64,000 nucleotides of DNA from Chitinophaga sp. S165 (lineage in GTDB: Bacteria; Bacteroidota; Bacteroidia; Chitinophagales; Chitinophagaceae): positions 124,001 to 188,000 of the forward strand of contig NZ_QGTG01000005.1 of assembly GCF_003182155.1 (NCBI RefSeq), written 5' to 3'. Positions 53,298-61,646 of the stretch are shown here, piece after piece (the stretch's first letter is position 1; every line of letters begins with the position of its first letter). The translations under genes were made by a program, and so were the position numbers. The notes beneath the pieces were generated by a model. The model saw nothing but the letters and a program-made list of their open reading frames with translations. It did no database searches and was not told where the DNA came from.

Positions 53298-55616
53298 ATG
53301 AAGAAAGGTGCTGATATCCTCCGGTTTATTTTTTGTCTGAGTATGATCGCGATGCTGTGGAATCAATACGCAGCTGCGCAGCATACGCCCGTTTCCCGTT
53401 ATGATGTGTCCTGGAATACACCGGGCCGCAATGCCGGTGATGCCATGCCTTGTGGCGGAGGCGATATCGGTTTGAATGTCTGGGTGGAGAACGGAGATGT
53501 TTTATTCTATTTATCGAGAAGCGGCACTTTCGATGAGAACAATGCCATGCTGAAATTGGGACGGGTACGGTTGAGGTTATCTTCCGGTCCTGTCGGTAAC
53601 AAAATATTTAAACAGGAGTTAAAACTGGAGAAGGGGAGTGTGCACATCCGTGATGAACACACAGATATCGATATATGGGTAGACGTGTTCAACCCGGTGG
53701 TACACGTGAACGTAAAGCACGATCAGCCTGTGAAAGTGACGGCTACATATGAGTCATGGAGGTATGCTGACCATCTTGTTACTGACAACCGCGAATGCCG
53801 TACCAACTCCTATAAACGACTGCAATCATTTCCCGTTACAACCTACAGGGATGAAATATCGTTCCAGGGGAATGACGTCGTCTTCTATCACCGCAACCGC
53901 GCCGATGTACAAGACGTTTTTAACTATACAGTAGACAATGAAGGTATGAGAGCTGTGAAAGATCAGCTATATGATCCGCTGAAGAACAATACCTTCGGTG
54001 GAATGATGCATGGCGACCAGATGTTAGCTGTCGGTGTAGACTCCGGCACTTATGCAGATGCAGCCTATCGGGGATGGTCTTTGCAAAGTAAAAAAGCCGT
54101 GCGCACACAACACCTGGCCATAGGACTGGAGGTAGCGCAAACTGCGGAGATCAGTGAATGGCGGAAGGCATTACAACAGGTAATGCTCACTGCTGATAAA
54201 GACCGTAGCGCTGCACAACGTAAAACGGAAGCCTGGTGGCAGCAGTTCTGGAACAGAAGTTATATCTGTATAGACAGTAAAGACACTGCCGCAGTGGACG
54301 TCGGGCGTAATTACCAGTTGTTCCGGTATATGCTGGGATGTAATGCCTTCGGCAGATGGCCTACTAAATTCAATGGAGGTCTTTTTACATTCGATCCACG
54401 TTATGTGAACGAGCAGTTAAAGTTCTCGCCCGACTTCCGCTTATGGGGTGGTGGAACAATGACCGCACAGAACCAACGGCTCGTGTATTACCCATTTCTG
54501 AAAAGTGGCGATGTGGATATGATGAAAGGACAGTTTGATTTTTATCTGCGGATAAAGAAGAATGCTGAGCTCAGAAGCCAGACATACTGGGACCATGCAG
54601 GAGCATGTTTTACGGAACAGATAGAGAATTTCGGTCTGCCCAATATAACCGAATATGACCCAACGCGGCCTCCCGGTACTGATCCCGGAATGGAGCATAA
54701 CGCCTGGCTGGAATACCAGTGGGAAACCGTGTTTGAATTCTGCCTGATGATGCTCGACGCCAATCGTTATACAGGTATCGGTAACGCGGAACATATTGAC
54801 TTCATAGAAAGCTGCCTGACGTTCTATGACGAACATTACCGGCAACTGGCAAAGAAAAGAGGTGTCAGGGAACTGAATGAAAAGGGGCACTATATCCTGT
54901 TCCCCACATCAGCAGCAGAAACCTTTAAGATGACATACAACTCCACAACTGTCATAGCTGCTTTACAGGTCATCCTGCAAAGAATGCTGGAGTTGCCGGA
55001 GGTGAAGGGAGATACTGTCCGCATGGCCAGGATGCTGCAAATGCAGAAACGGGTGCCGCCTATCGCACTGACGGCATTTGATGGACATACAACAATAGCA
55101 CCGGCGCTTGCGTGGGAGAGAGTGCAGAACTCGGAGACGCCACAGTTGTACCCCGTATTCCCGTGGGGCATCTACGGTGTGGGGAAACCTAACCTTGATA
55201 TTGCCCGCAACACCTGGGAATATGATCCACATGCTATTAAATTCCGTAGCCATATCGGATGGCGGCAATACAACATTTTTGCCGCCCGCCTGGGGCTGAC
55301 AAAAGAGGCGGCCGAACTCACAAAGGCGAAATTCGCCAATGGGCCTCACCGGTTCCCTGCCTTCTGGGGACCAGGCTTTGACTGGACACCCGATCATAAC
55401 TGGGGCGGCTCTGCCATGATAGGCCTGCAGGAAATGCTCATGCAGGTGGACGGAGAAAAGATCTATCTGCTGCCCGCCTGGCCGGCAGACTGGAACGCCG
55501 TGTTTAAACTCCACGCGCCCTATAACACCGTTATAGAAGGAACGGTCCGCAATGGGAAAATAGAGCAACTGAATGTGACACCCGCTTCCCGCAAAAAAGA
55601 TGTGACCATCATGTAA
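53298..55616 (+). CDS. Secreted DUF5703-domain protein, glycoside-hydrolase-like
   Basis: The 772 residues start with a signal peptide ending near YAAAQ. The opening YDVSWNTPGRNAGDAMPCGGGDIGLN (in short parts, YDVSWNTPGRNAGDAMP and CGGGDIGLN) is typical of DUF5703, which is related to the GH95/GH65 type (alpha/alpha)6-barrel enzymes. A large helical central region and a beta-rich tail follow, with TPDHNWGGSAMIGLQ late in the protein. The substrate is unknown; carbohydrate breakdown is the natural guess. It is followed 59 bp later by a GH13 amylase gene. Confidence 0.75.
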   Translation: MKKGADILRFIFCLSMIAMLWNQYAAAQHTPVSRYDVSWNTPGRNAGDAMPCGGGDIGLNVWVENGDVLFYLSRSGTFDENNAMLKLGRVRLRLSSGPVGNKIFKQELKLEKGSVHIRDEHTDIDIWVDVFNPVVHVNVKHDQPVKVTATYESWRYADHLVTDNRECRTNSYKRLQSFPVTTYRDEISFQGNDVVFYHRNRADVQDVFNYTVDNEGMRAVKDQLYDPLKNNTFGGMMHGDQMLAVGVDSGTYADAAYRGWSLQSKKAVRTQHLAIGLEVAQTAEISEWRKALQQVMLTADKDRSAAQRKTEAWWQQFWNRSYICIDSKDTAAVDVGRNYQLFRYMLGCNAFGRWPTKFNGGLFTFDPRYVNEQLKFSPDFRLWGGGTMTAQNQRLVYYPFLKSGDVDMMKGQFDFYLRIKKNAELRSQTYWDHAGACFTEQIENFGLPNITEYDPTRPPGTDPGMEHNAWLEYQWETVFEFCLMMLDANRYTGIGNAEHIDFIESCLTFYDEHYRQLAKKRGVRELNEKGHYILFPTSAAETFKMTYNSTTVIAALQVILQRMLELPEVKGDTVRMARMLQMQKRVPPIALTAFDGHTTIAPALAWERVQNSETPQLYPVFPWGIYGVGKPNLDIARNTWEYDPHAIKFRSHIGWRQYNIFAARLGLTKEAAELTKAKFANGPHRFPAFWGPGFDWTPDHNWGGSAMIGLQEMLMQVDGEKIYLLPAWPADWNAVFKLHAPYNTVIEGTVRNGKIEQLNVTPASRKKDVTIM

Positions 55617-55675
55617 CTGTGGTGGCATGTGGTTTGTACCGCCATTCACATCTTTCCTCCATTTAATGACAACAA

Positions 55676-57154
55676 ATGAAAAACGGTACAATGATGCAAT
55701 ACTTCCACTGGTATACGCCGGATGATGGAAGTTTATGGAATACAATTAAGAATGAAGCTCCGAAACTGGCTGCCATGGGTATTAACGCCATCTGGTTACC
55801 GCCGGCCTATAAAGGTGCTGATGGTATCCACAGTCATGGCTATGACGTATACGACCTGTACGATCTGGGTGAGTTTGATCAGAAGGGAACAGTGCGTACG
55901 CGCTATGGCACCCGTCAGGAATACATAGATGCGATCAAAGCCATTCATGATGCGGGTATGCAGGCATATGTGGACGTAGTGGCCAATCATCTGATGGGTG
56001 GCGACGAAGTAGAAAAGATAACTGTCCGGAAAGTAAATGACGAGGACAGAAATGAATTTATTTCTGATCCTATTAGGGTAAAAGCTTACACAAAGTTCAC
56101 TTTTCCCGGCCGCAAAGGAGCTCATTCAAGTTTCATTTGGGACCATCAGTGCTTTACCGGCATCGATCATATCAAAGATGGTAAGGACGAAGGCATCTTC
56201 ACTATACAGAACGAATATGGAGAAGGTTGGGAAGACGTCATAGACACTGAGAAAGGGAATTATGACTATCTCATGGGCGCTGATATTGAATTTCGTAACC
56301 CTGCAGTACGTGAAGAGTTCCGGCGTTGGGGAGAATGGTATTACAACGCTGTAAGGTATGACGGTTTCCGCCTTGATGCCGTGAAACATATCACGCCCGA
56401 TTTCTTCAATGAATGGCTGGACCAGATGAGGGAATATACAGGCAGGGAACTTTTTGCAGTAGGGGAATACTGGGCGCCTGGTCAGCTGGACCTGTTGCTG
56501 AAATACATAGAGGCGACCAACGGTAAAATGTCCCTCTTTGATGCATCCCTGCATCACAACTTCTATGATGCCTCCCTCGCAGGAAAGGATTATGATCTTA
56601 CGACCATTTTTGACGGTTCACTGGTTGCAGAAAAACCTTTCCTGGCGGTGACGGTAGTGGGCAATCATGATACACAGCCATTGCAGGCACTGGAAGCGCC
56701 GGTCGATTACTGGTTCAAGCCGATCGCCTATTCACTGATCCTCTTAAGGGAACATGGTTATCCCTGCATCTTTTATCCTGATCTCTACGGAGCCAAGTAT
56801 ACTGACAAGAACAAAGAAGGAGCAGACACTGAAATTGAACTGGTACCTGTCGAAGGACTTGAATTACTGATCTCCGCCAGGGATAACCATGCCTATGGTC
56901 AACAGCGGGACTATTTCGATCATCCTAACTGTATCGGCTGGACACGTGAAGGTGATGAGGAACACACAGGTTGTGCGGTTGTGATCTCCAACGGAGAAGA
57001 AGGGAATAAACATATGGAAATTGGAAAGCGTTACGCAGGAAAACGTTTTAAGGATATCACCGGTAAGCGGGAAGAAGAAATTGTGATAGATGAAGAAGGT
57101 TGGGGGGATTTCTTATGCGCGGCAGGCTCGGTGTCTGTATGGGTAACGGACTGA
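55676..57154 (+). CDS. Cytoplasmic alpha-amylase (GH13)
   Basis: The 492 residues have no signal peptide and match the cytoplasmic AmyA type: MMQYFHWYTPDDG at the start, GFRLDAVKHI with nucleophile D234, AVGEYWAP with acid/base E264, and VVGNHDTQP with transition-state D332. The enzyme hydrolyses internal alpha-1,4 glucosidic bonds. It is downstream of the DUF5703 gene and 89 bp upstream of the S10 peptidase gene; the three may form one unit of saccharide and peptide use. Confidence 0.9.
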   Translation: MKNGTMMQYFHWYTPDDGSLWNTIKNEAPKLAAMGINAIWLPPAYKGADGIHSHGYDVYDLYDLGEFDQKGTVRTRYGTRQEYIDAIKAIHDAGMQAYVDVVANHLMGGDEVEKITVRKVNDEDRNEFISDPIRVKAYTKFTFPGRKGAHSSFIWDHQCFTGIDHIKDGKDEGIFTIQNEYGEGWEDVIDTEKGNYDYLMGADIEFRNPAVREEFRRWGEWYYNAVRYDGFRLDAVKHITPDFFNEWLDQMREYTGRELFAVGEYWAPGQLDLLLKYIEATNGKMSLFDASLHHNFYDASLAGKDYDLTTIFDGSLVAEKPFLAVTVVGNHDTQPLQALEAPVDYWFKPIAYSLILLREHGYPCIFYPDLYGAKYTDKNKEGADTEIELVPVEGLELLISARDNHAYGQQRDYFDHPNCIGWTREGDEEHTGCAVVISNGEEGNKHMEIGKRYAGKRFKDITGKREEEIVIDEEGWGDFLCAAGSVSVWVTD

Positions 57155-57243
57155 CATAAAATCCTTCCTTTCATCCCAAAATCAGTGACATAGATGATTG
57201 CTTCTATTATCTTTATCCCTCAAACCACTTTATCAATCAATCT

Positions 57244-58755
57244 ATGATCAACAAAATCTTATTGCCCCTGATGCTTACGGGAGCAGTCATTACACAGGTG
57301 GCTGTAACGTCTGCACAGGCACAGATGAAACCCTCGCCTTCCAGAGTACTGAATGTTGACTCTTCCGTAGTAACAAAACACGAAGTGACCATCAAAGGAC
57401 AGCGCGTGCCTTATACTGCTACAGCAGGCAGCATACCCGTATGGGATGAAGAAGGCAAACCTATCGCCGGTGTGTTCTATACATACTACGAACGGGATGA
57501 CGTAAAAGATAAATCCGGCCGGCCGCTGGTAGTTTCCTTCAACGGAGGTCCAGGTACACCCTCCGTATGGATGGAAATCGGTTATACCGGTCCGCGGATG
57601 CTGAATATAGACGACGAGGGCTATCCAGTACAGCCTTATGGTATGAGGGATAACCCGCATTCCATCCTGGACGTAGCTGACATCGTGTACATAGATCCGG
57701 TAAATACAGGTTATTCCCGTCCGGTGAGCAAAGACATTCCCGGCAGTAAATTCTACGGTGTGAACGCCGATATCAAATACCTGGCGGAATGGATCAACAC
57801 TTTCGTAACCCGCAAAGGGCGCTGGGCGTCTCCTAAATTCCTGATCGGGGAAAGTTACGGAACTACCCGCGTATCAGGTCTGGCCCTGGAACTGCAGGAT
57901 GCTCAGTGGATGTACCTGAACGGTGTTATCCTGGTTTCTCCCACAGAACTGGGCATAAAGCGCGACGGTCCCCTGGATGCAGCGCTGAAGCTGCCTTATT
58001 TCGCGGCTACGGCCTGGTATCACAAACGCTTGCCTGCCGACCTGCAACAGAAAGACCTGAACGAGGTACTGCCGGAAGTAGAGAACTTCACCATTAACGA
58101 GCTGGTTCCTGCCTTGTCAAGAGGCGGAGCGCTGGATGAAGCTCAACGTAAGAGTATCGGCAGCAAGATTGCCCGTTACAGCGGACTGAAAGAGCTGGTT
58201 GTACAGGAAAATAACCTGGATGTATCTTTCAACCTGTTCTGGAAAGAATTGCTCCGTGACCAGGGGTATACCGTAGGAAGGCTGGATTCCCGTTACAGAG
58301 GTATCGATCGCCAGATTGCGGGCGACAGACCTGACTATAACGCAGAGCTGACAGCATGGTTACAGGCATTCACGCCGGCTATCCACATCTACCTGAGAGA
58401 TGAACTGAACTATAAAACAGACCTGAAGTATAACATGTTTGGAGATGTGCATCCCTGGGACAGGAAAGATGACCAGACAGGGGAGAACCTGCGGCAGGCA
58501 ATTGCCCAGAATCCCTTCCTGCATCTGCTGGTACAGTCAGGGTATTATGACGGCGCCTGCGATTACTTCAATGCCAAATACAGCATGTGGCAGATGGACC
58601 CGGGCGGCAAACTGAAAGGCCGGTTGAAGTGGGAAGGCTATCGCAGCGGACATATGATGTACCTGAGAAAGGATGATCTGGCGGCCGCGAATGAGAACCT
58701 CCGGAAGTTCATTATGGAATCCATCCCTGCAAAAGGTCAGGCAGCAAAATATTAA
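57244..58755 (+). CDS. Secreted serine carboxypeptidase (S10 family)
   Basis: The 503 residues have a signal peptide ending near SAQAQ. The S10 pattern is clear: SFNGGPGTPSVW for the oxyanion hole, GESYGTTR with catalytic Ser204, an Asp in YYDGACDY, and the His in YRSGHMMYL. S10 enzymes remove C-terminal residues at acidic pH. It ends in a strong terminator that lies just before the Crp/Fnr gene. Confidence 0.88.
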   Translation: MINKILLPLMLTGAVITQVAVTSAQAQMKPSPSRVLNVDSSVVTKHEVTIKGQRVPYTATAGSIPVWDEEGKPIAGVFYTYYERDDVKDKSGRPLVVSFNGGPGTPSVWMEIGYTGPRMLNIDDEGYPVQPYGMRDNPHSILDVADIVYIDPVNTGYSRPVSKDIPGSKFYGVNADIKYLAEWINTFVTRKGRWASPKFLIGESYGTTRVSGLALELQDAQWMYLNGVILVSPTELGIKRDGPLDAALKLPYFAATAWYHKRLPADLQQKDLNEVLPEVENFTINELVPALSRGGALDEAQRKSIGSKIARYSGLKELVVQENNLDVSFNLFWKELLRDQGYTVGRLDSRYRGIDRQIAGDRPDYNAELTAWLQAFTPAIHIYLRDELNYKTDLKYNMFGDVHPWDRKDDQTGENLRQAIAQNPFLHLLVQSGYYDGACDYFNAKYSMWQMDPGGKLKGRLKWEGYRSGHMMYLRKDDLAAANENLRKFIMESIPAKGQAAKY

Positions 58756-58761
58756 ATCAGT

Positions 58762-58789
58762 GAGGCTCCCATCCGGAGCCTCTTTTTTT
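58762..58789 (+). terminator. Terminator of the S10 gene
   Basis: GAGGCTCC and GGAGCCTC form an 8-bp stem around CATCC, followed by seven T. It ends only 15 bp before the Crp/Fnr start codon, so that gene's promoter must overlap this structure or the S10 coding end. Confidence 0.85.
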
Positions 58790-58804
58790 GCCGTAATATT
58801 GCGT

Positions 58805-59374
58805 ATGCAAAGGCTTATAGCGCATATCGGCAAATTCATAGAACTGACTGACGAAGACAGGGAAACAATACTATCCTGTATACCATACCAGGAGGTGAAA
58901 AAGAAAGACTATCTGCTTCGGCAGGACGCGGTCTGTAATGCAAACTACTTCATTTTAAAAGGGTGTTTCCGCCAGTATTATATCAACGAAAAAGGCCTGG
59001 AACAGATCATCCATTTCGGTATTGATAACTGGTGGATCACCGACTATGACAGCCTGGAAAGAAGGACCCCTTCAGAATACTACATACAGGCTGTAGAAAA
59101 CTCCGAAATCGCCGTGTTGGACAAGAGGGTCAGAGAAGAGCTTTTTAGCAAAATACCGGGCTTAGAACGTTATTTCCGGCTAATCCTGCAACGTGCCTAT
59201 GCGGCATCCATGCAACGCATCAAATATATCTATGAGTTTACGGGGGAGGAGCGGTATTATCATTTCAGCAACCTGTTCCCCGAGTTCATACAGCGTATCC
59301 CCCAATACATGCTGGCTTCCTACCTGGGCTTTACGCCCGAATTCCTGAGTAAGATCAGAAGTAAGAAAATCTGA
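58805..59374 (+). CDS. Crp/Fnr-family transcriptional regulator
   Basis: The 189 residues from the ATG at 58805 have the cyclic-nucleotide-binding-type beta roll (residues ~25-115; LLRQDAVCNANYFILKGCFRQYYIN) and a short C-terminal helix-turn-helix (ERIPQYMLASYLGFTPEFLSKI in short parts). The roll lacks the arginine pocket typical of cAMP binding, so another ligand or none is likely. It sits immediately upstream of the two AhpD/CMD genes, whose promoters share a palindromic site; it is the obvious candidate for binding it. The frame extends to 58673 upstream, but those residues overlap the S10 gene. Confidence 0.85.
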   Translation: MQRLIAHIGKFIELTDEDRETILSCIPYQEVKKKDYLLRQDAVCNANYFILKGCFRQYYINEKGLEQIIHFGIDNWWITDYDSLERRTPSEYYIQAVENSEIAVLDKRVREELFSKIPGLERYFRLILQRAYAASMQRIKYIYEFTGEERYYHFSNLFPEFIQRIPQYMLASYLGFTPEFLSKIRSKKI

Positions 59375-59385
59375 TCCGCCATTTC

Positions 59386-59399
59386 TTGAACTTGATTAA
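59386..59399 (+). promoter_or_regulatory. Candidate operator, AhpD/CMD copy 1
   Basis: TTGAACTTGATTAA is an imperfect palindrome of the form TTRAACnnGnTnAA and is preceded by CCATTTC. The same arrangement is found at 60588-60601. It ends 22 bp before a -7-like box, CAATTTTG (59422-59429). Confidence 0.5.
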
Positions 59400-59446
59400 G
59401 TTTTGGCAGCCGGAGGTGTCGCAATTTTGTGTCAGCAAAAACACAA

Positions 59447-59896
59447 ATGATGCAAACACAGAAACGTTTTAATATGGCGCAGGCAGAACCTGAAGGTTAC
59501 AAAACCTTGCTTGCAATGGAAAAGTATCTTAGTGTAACAATGATCGCGCCGCTACACAAGGAATTAATCAAAATAAGAGCATCCCAGATCAATGGTTGTG
59601 CTTACTGTATAGATCTGCATACAAAAGACGCCCGTAAAATGGGAGAAACGGAACAGCGTATCTATGCGCTGAATGCCTGGAGGGATACCCCTTTCTTCTC
59701 ACGTGAAGAAAGAGCTATTCTGGCCCTGACAGAAGAAGTGACCCTTATCAGCTACCATGTCAGCGATGCTACATACAGTGAAGCAATAGAAGTATTGGGA
59801 GAACAACTCACTGCCCAGGTAATGCTGGCAGCTGTAGCTATCAACTCCTGGAACAGGATCGGTATCGCCACCGGCTTAATGCCCGCTGCTAATTGA
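59447..59896 (+). CDS. AhpD/carboxymuconolactone decarboxylase family protein, copy 1
   Basis: The 149-residue protein from the ATG at 59447 has the AhpD core: HKELIKIRASQINGCAYCID with the CxxC pair, followed by HTKDARKMGE. Members act as alkylhydroperoxidase or as disulfide-linked redox partners. It is about four-fifths identical by eye to the copy at 60652-61089. An upstream in-frame GTG at 59429 is possible but adds only six residues. Cupin and Crp/Fnr genes flank it, suggesting a stress-linked unit. Confidence 0.85.
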   Translation: MMQTQKRFNMAQAEPEGYKTLLAMEKYLSVTMIAPLHKELIKIRASQINGCAYCIDLHTKDARKMGETEQRIYALNAWRDTPFFSREERAILALTEEVTLISYHVSDATYSEAIEVLGEQLTAQVMLAAVAINSWNRIGIATGLMPAAN

Positions 59897-60064
59897 TGTT
59901 CTTTACTTTCGCTTAGTCCCCTTTTCTGTACACGCCCTCCTCTTTCATTCCTCAGGATCTAAAATGACTTGTTTTCGCCGCTGATGTGCAGGGGAAGAGG
60001 TGAGTATTGTCTATGGCCATACAGGCCGGTAAATTTTAAACTTAAAAACAAAAAACAAAGTATT

Positions 60065-60490
60065 ATGAAAAAGTTCGTATTCAGTCTCGCAGTAATGATC
60101 ACTGCATTCACATTCAGTACAAAAGCGCAACACGCAACATCTCATGACCAGTTTGCAGTGAAGTATCCACCTGAAACACTGTTCAAAAAGACGCTTCCTG
60201 CCACAGTGAAGGGGGAGCAGGTAGAGGTGGTATTGGTGAAATTCGCTCCCGGCGAAACACACACAGCACACAGGCATCCGGTGGCTACTATCGGATACGT
60301 TCTGGAAGGATCGATAGAATCCACATTCGAAGGCGAAACCCGTGTTTACAAGCAGGGTGAAATGTTCTGGGAAGAACCGAACGGTTTACACACCAGTGCC
60401 AGAAATCTGAGCAAAACCAAAGAAGCGAAACTGCTGGTCTATTTCACAGGACCGGTAGGAACGCCATATCTCGTTCCGGTAAAAGAATAA
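60065..60490 (+). CDS. Secreted small cupin-domain protein
   Basis: The 141 residues begin with a signal peptide (MKKFVFSLAVMITAFTFS). A single cupin follows with HTAHRHPVATIGYVLEG (metal-binding His-x-His and Glu) and a second motif around WEEPNGLHTSARN. It probably binds a metal in the periplasm. It lies between two CMD genes and may act on the same chemistry. A hairpin at 60508-60533 follows it. The frame is open from 59969, but the signal peptide fixes the start at 60065. Confidence 0.8.
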   Translation: MKKFVFSLAVMITAFTFSTKAQHATSHDQFAVKYPPETLFKKTLPATVKGEQVEVVLVKFAPGETHTAHRHPVATIGYVLEGSIESTFEGETRVYKQGEMFWEEPNGLHTSARNLSKTKEAKLLVYFTGPVGTPYLVPVKE

Positions 60491-60507
60491 TGGGTTACAT
60501 AAAACGA

Positions 60508-60533
60508 GGCAGTCCTTCAGGAGAAGGATTGCC
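60508..60533 (+). terminator. Terminator-like hairpin after the cupin gene
   Basis: GGCAGTCCTT and AAGGATTGCC pair with one G-U around CAGGAG. The T-run is weak. Confidence 0.5.
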
Positions 60534-60587
60534 CTGCTTACAGCATCCGTATTTGCGGAAACATATTAAGAAAATTTCATCCATTTC

Positions 60588-60601
60588 TTAAACTGGTTCA
60601 A
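60588..60601 (+). promoter_or_regulatory. Candidate operator, AhpD/CMD copy 2
   Basis: TTAAACTGGTTCAA is a near-perfect palindrome, preceded by CCATTTC, and ends 22 bp before the -7-like box CAACTTTG (60624-60631), the same spacing as in the first copy. Confidence 0.55.
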
Positions 60602-60651
60602 TTTTTCAGAAAGCTGTCTATTGCAACTTTGCTCAACACAAAAGAGACGAC

Positions 60652-61089
60652 ATGCGGAAACGTTTTATTATGAGAGAAGTAGAACCAGAAGGCTATAAGC
60701 CTATGATAGCAATGGACAGCTACCTGAGTACTACCAAAATTGAGCCCCTTCACAAGGAATTGATCAAGATCAGGGCATCCCAGATGAACGGCTGCGCCTT
60801 TTGTATTGACAAGCATACAAAGGAGGCCCGCAAACTGGGTGAAACGGAACAGCGCATTTACGCCCTGAATGCCTGGAGGGATACCCCTTTTTTCTCACGT
60901 GAAGAAAGAGCTATTCTGGCCCTGACGGAAGAAATAACCCTCATCAGCAACCGTGTAAGCGATGCAACATATGATGAAGCCATAGAAGTATTGGGGCAAC
61001 AACTGACGGCCCAGGTAATGATCGCAGCTACAGCGATCAACTCTCTGAACAGGATCGGTATCGCTACTCGCATGATGCCGACCTTGTAA
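60652..61089 (+). CDS. AhpD/carboxymuconolactone decarboxylase family protein, copy 2
   Basis: The 145 residues carry the same AhpD core as copy 1 (IKIRASQMNGCAFCID, then KHTKEARKLGE), with the CxxC pair intact. The duplication includes the upstream palindrome and its distance to the -7 box. A 62-bp stretch, 60865-60926, has only one difference from copy 1 while other parts have diverged more. The substrates may be peroxides or an electron-transfer partner. Confidence 0.85.
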   Translation: MRKRFIMREVEPEGYKPMIAMDSYLSTTKIEPLHKELIKIRASQMNGCAFCIDKHTKEARKLGETEQRIYALNAWRDTPFFSREERAILALTEEITLISNRVSDATYDEAIEVLGQQLTAQVMIAATAINSLNRIGIATRMMPTL

Positions 61090-61122
61090 ATCGGCTTGAT
61101 ATAAGCTTATTATAAGGTTACC

Positions 61123-61187
61123 AAAAGGTCATTAAAAGGGCATCTATATATCGAAAGGATATTGAAGTGACCTTTAAATGACCTTTT
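61123..61187. terminator. Inverted repeat downstream of CMD copy 2
   Basis: AAAAGGTCATT-AAA (61123-61136) and TTTAAATGACCTTTT (61173-61187) are near-perfect arms with a 36-bp loop. It may end the CMD transcript. The region to 61287 is otherwise featureless. Confidence 0.4.
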
Positions 61188-61287
61188 AATGCTATTTTAG
61201 TATGGTTATACATACCTTAGAGATACGATATAGCAGAATCATATAACTATTTATCTTTATGGCAGGTAGCTAAATCTGCCAGTATAT

Positions 61288-61644
61288 ATGAAAACCGTTC
61301 TTTTACTCGAAGAGCTGGCGCTTTTCCTGGTGGCCATCCTTGCGTTTTATTTTCAGTCGCCTTATGCCTGGTGGCTCTTTCCCGCGTGTATCCTGTTACC
61401 TGATCTTTCCATGATCGGTTACCTGGCCGGTAATCGTGCCGGGGCATTCCTTTACAACCTGGTGCACCACAAAGGGATCGCATTGATCGTTTATGTGGCC
61501 GGTTTGTATTTTCATCAGGACTGGATCGTATTTACCGGCATAATCATGTTTGCCCATTCTGTGATGGACAGGATTTTCGGTTACGGGTTAAAGTATGAAA
61601 CCGGCTTTAAAGACACCCACCTGGGTAAAGTTGGAAAGCAATAG
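61288..61644 (+). CDS. DUF4260-family membrane protein
   Basis: The 118 residues have about four short hydrophobic helices and the DUF4260 pattern: LPDLSMIGYLAGNRAGAFLYNLVHHKG and HSVMDRIFGYGLKY (in short parts). No activity is known for the family. It is on its own, followed at two bases by the convergent S9 peptidase end. Confidence 0.8.
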   Translation: MKTVLLLEELALFLVAILAFYFQSPYAWWLFPACILLPDLSMIGYLAGNRAGAFLYNLVHHKGIALIVYVAGLYFHQDWIVFTGIIMFAHSVMDRIFGYGLKYETGFKDTHLGKVGKQ

Positions 61645-61646
61645 AT

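Noticed and set aside
54963-55745. 260-codon minus-strand frame at the end of the DUF5703 gene
   Set aside because: It overlaps the DUF5703 C-terminus and the amylase start, and its residues look like a reverse reading of coding DNA.
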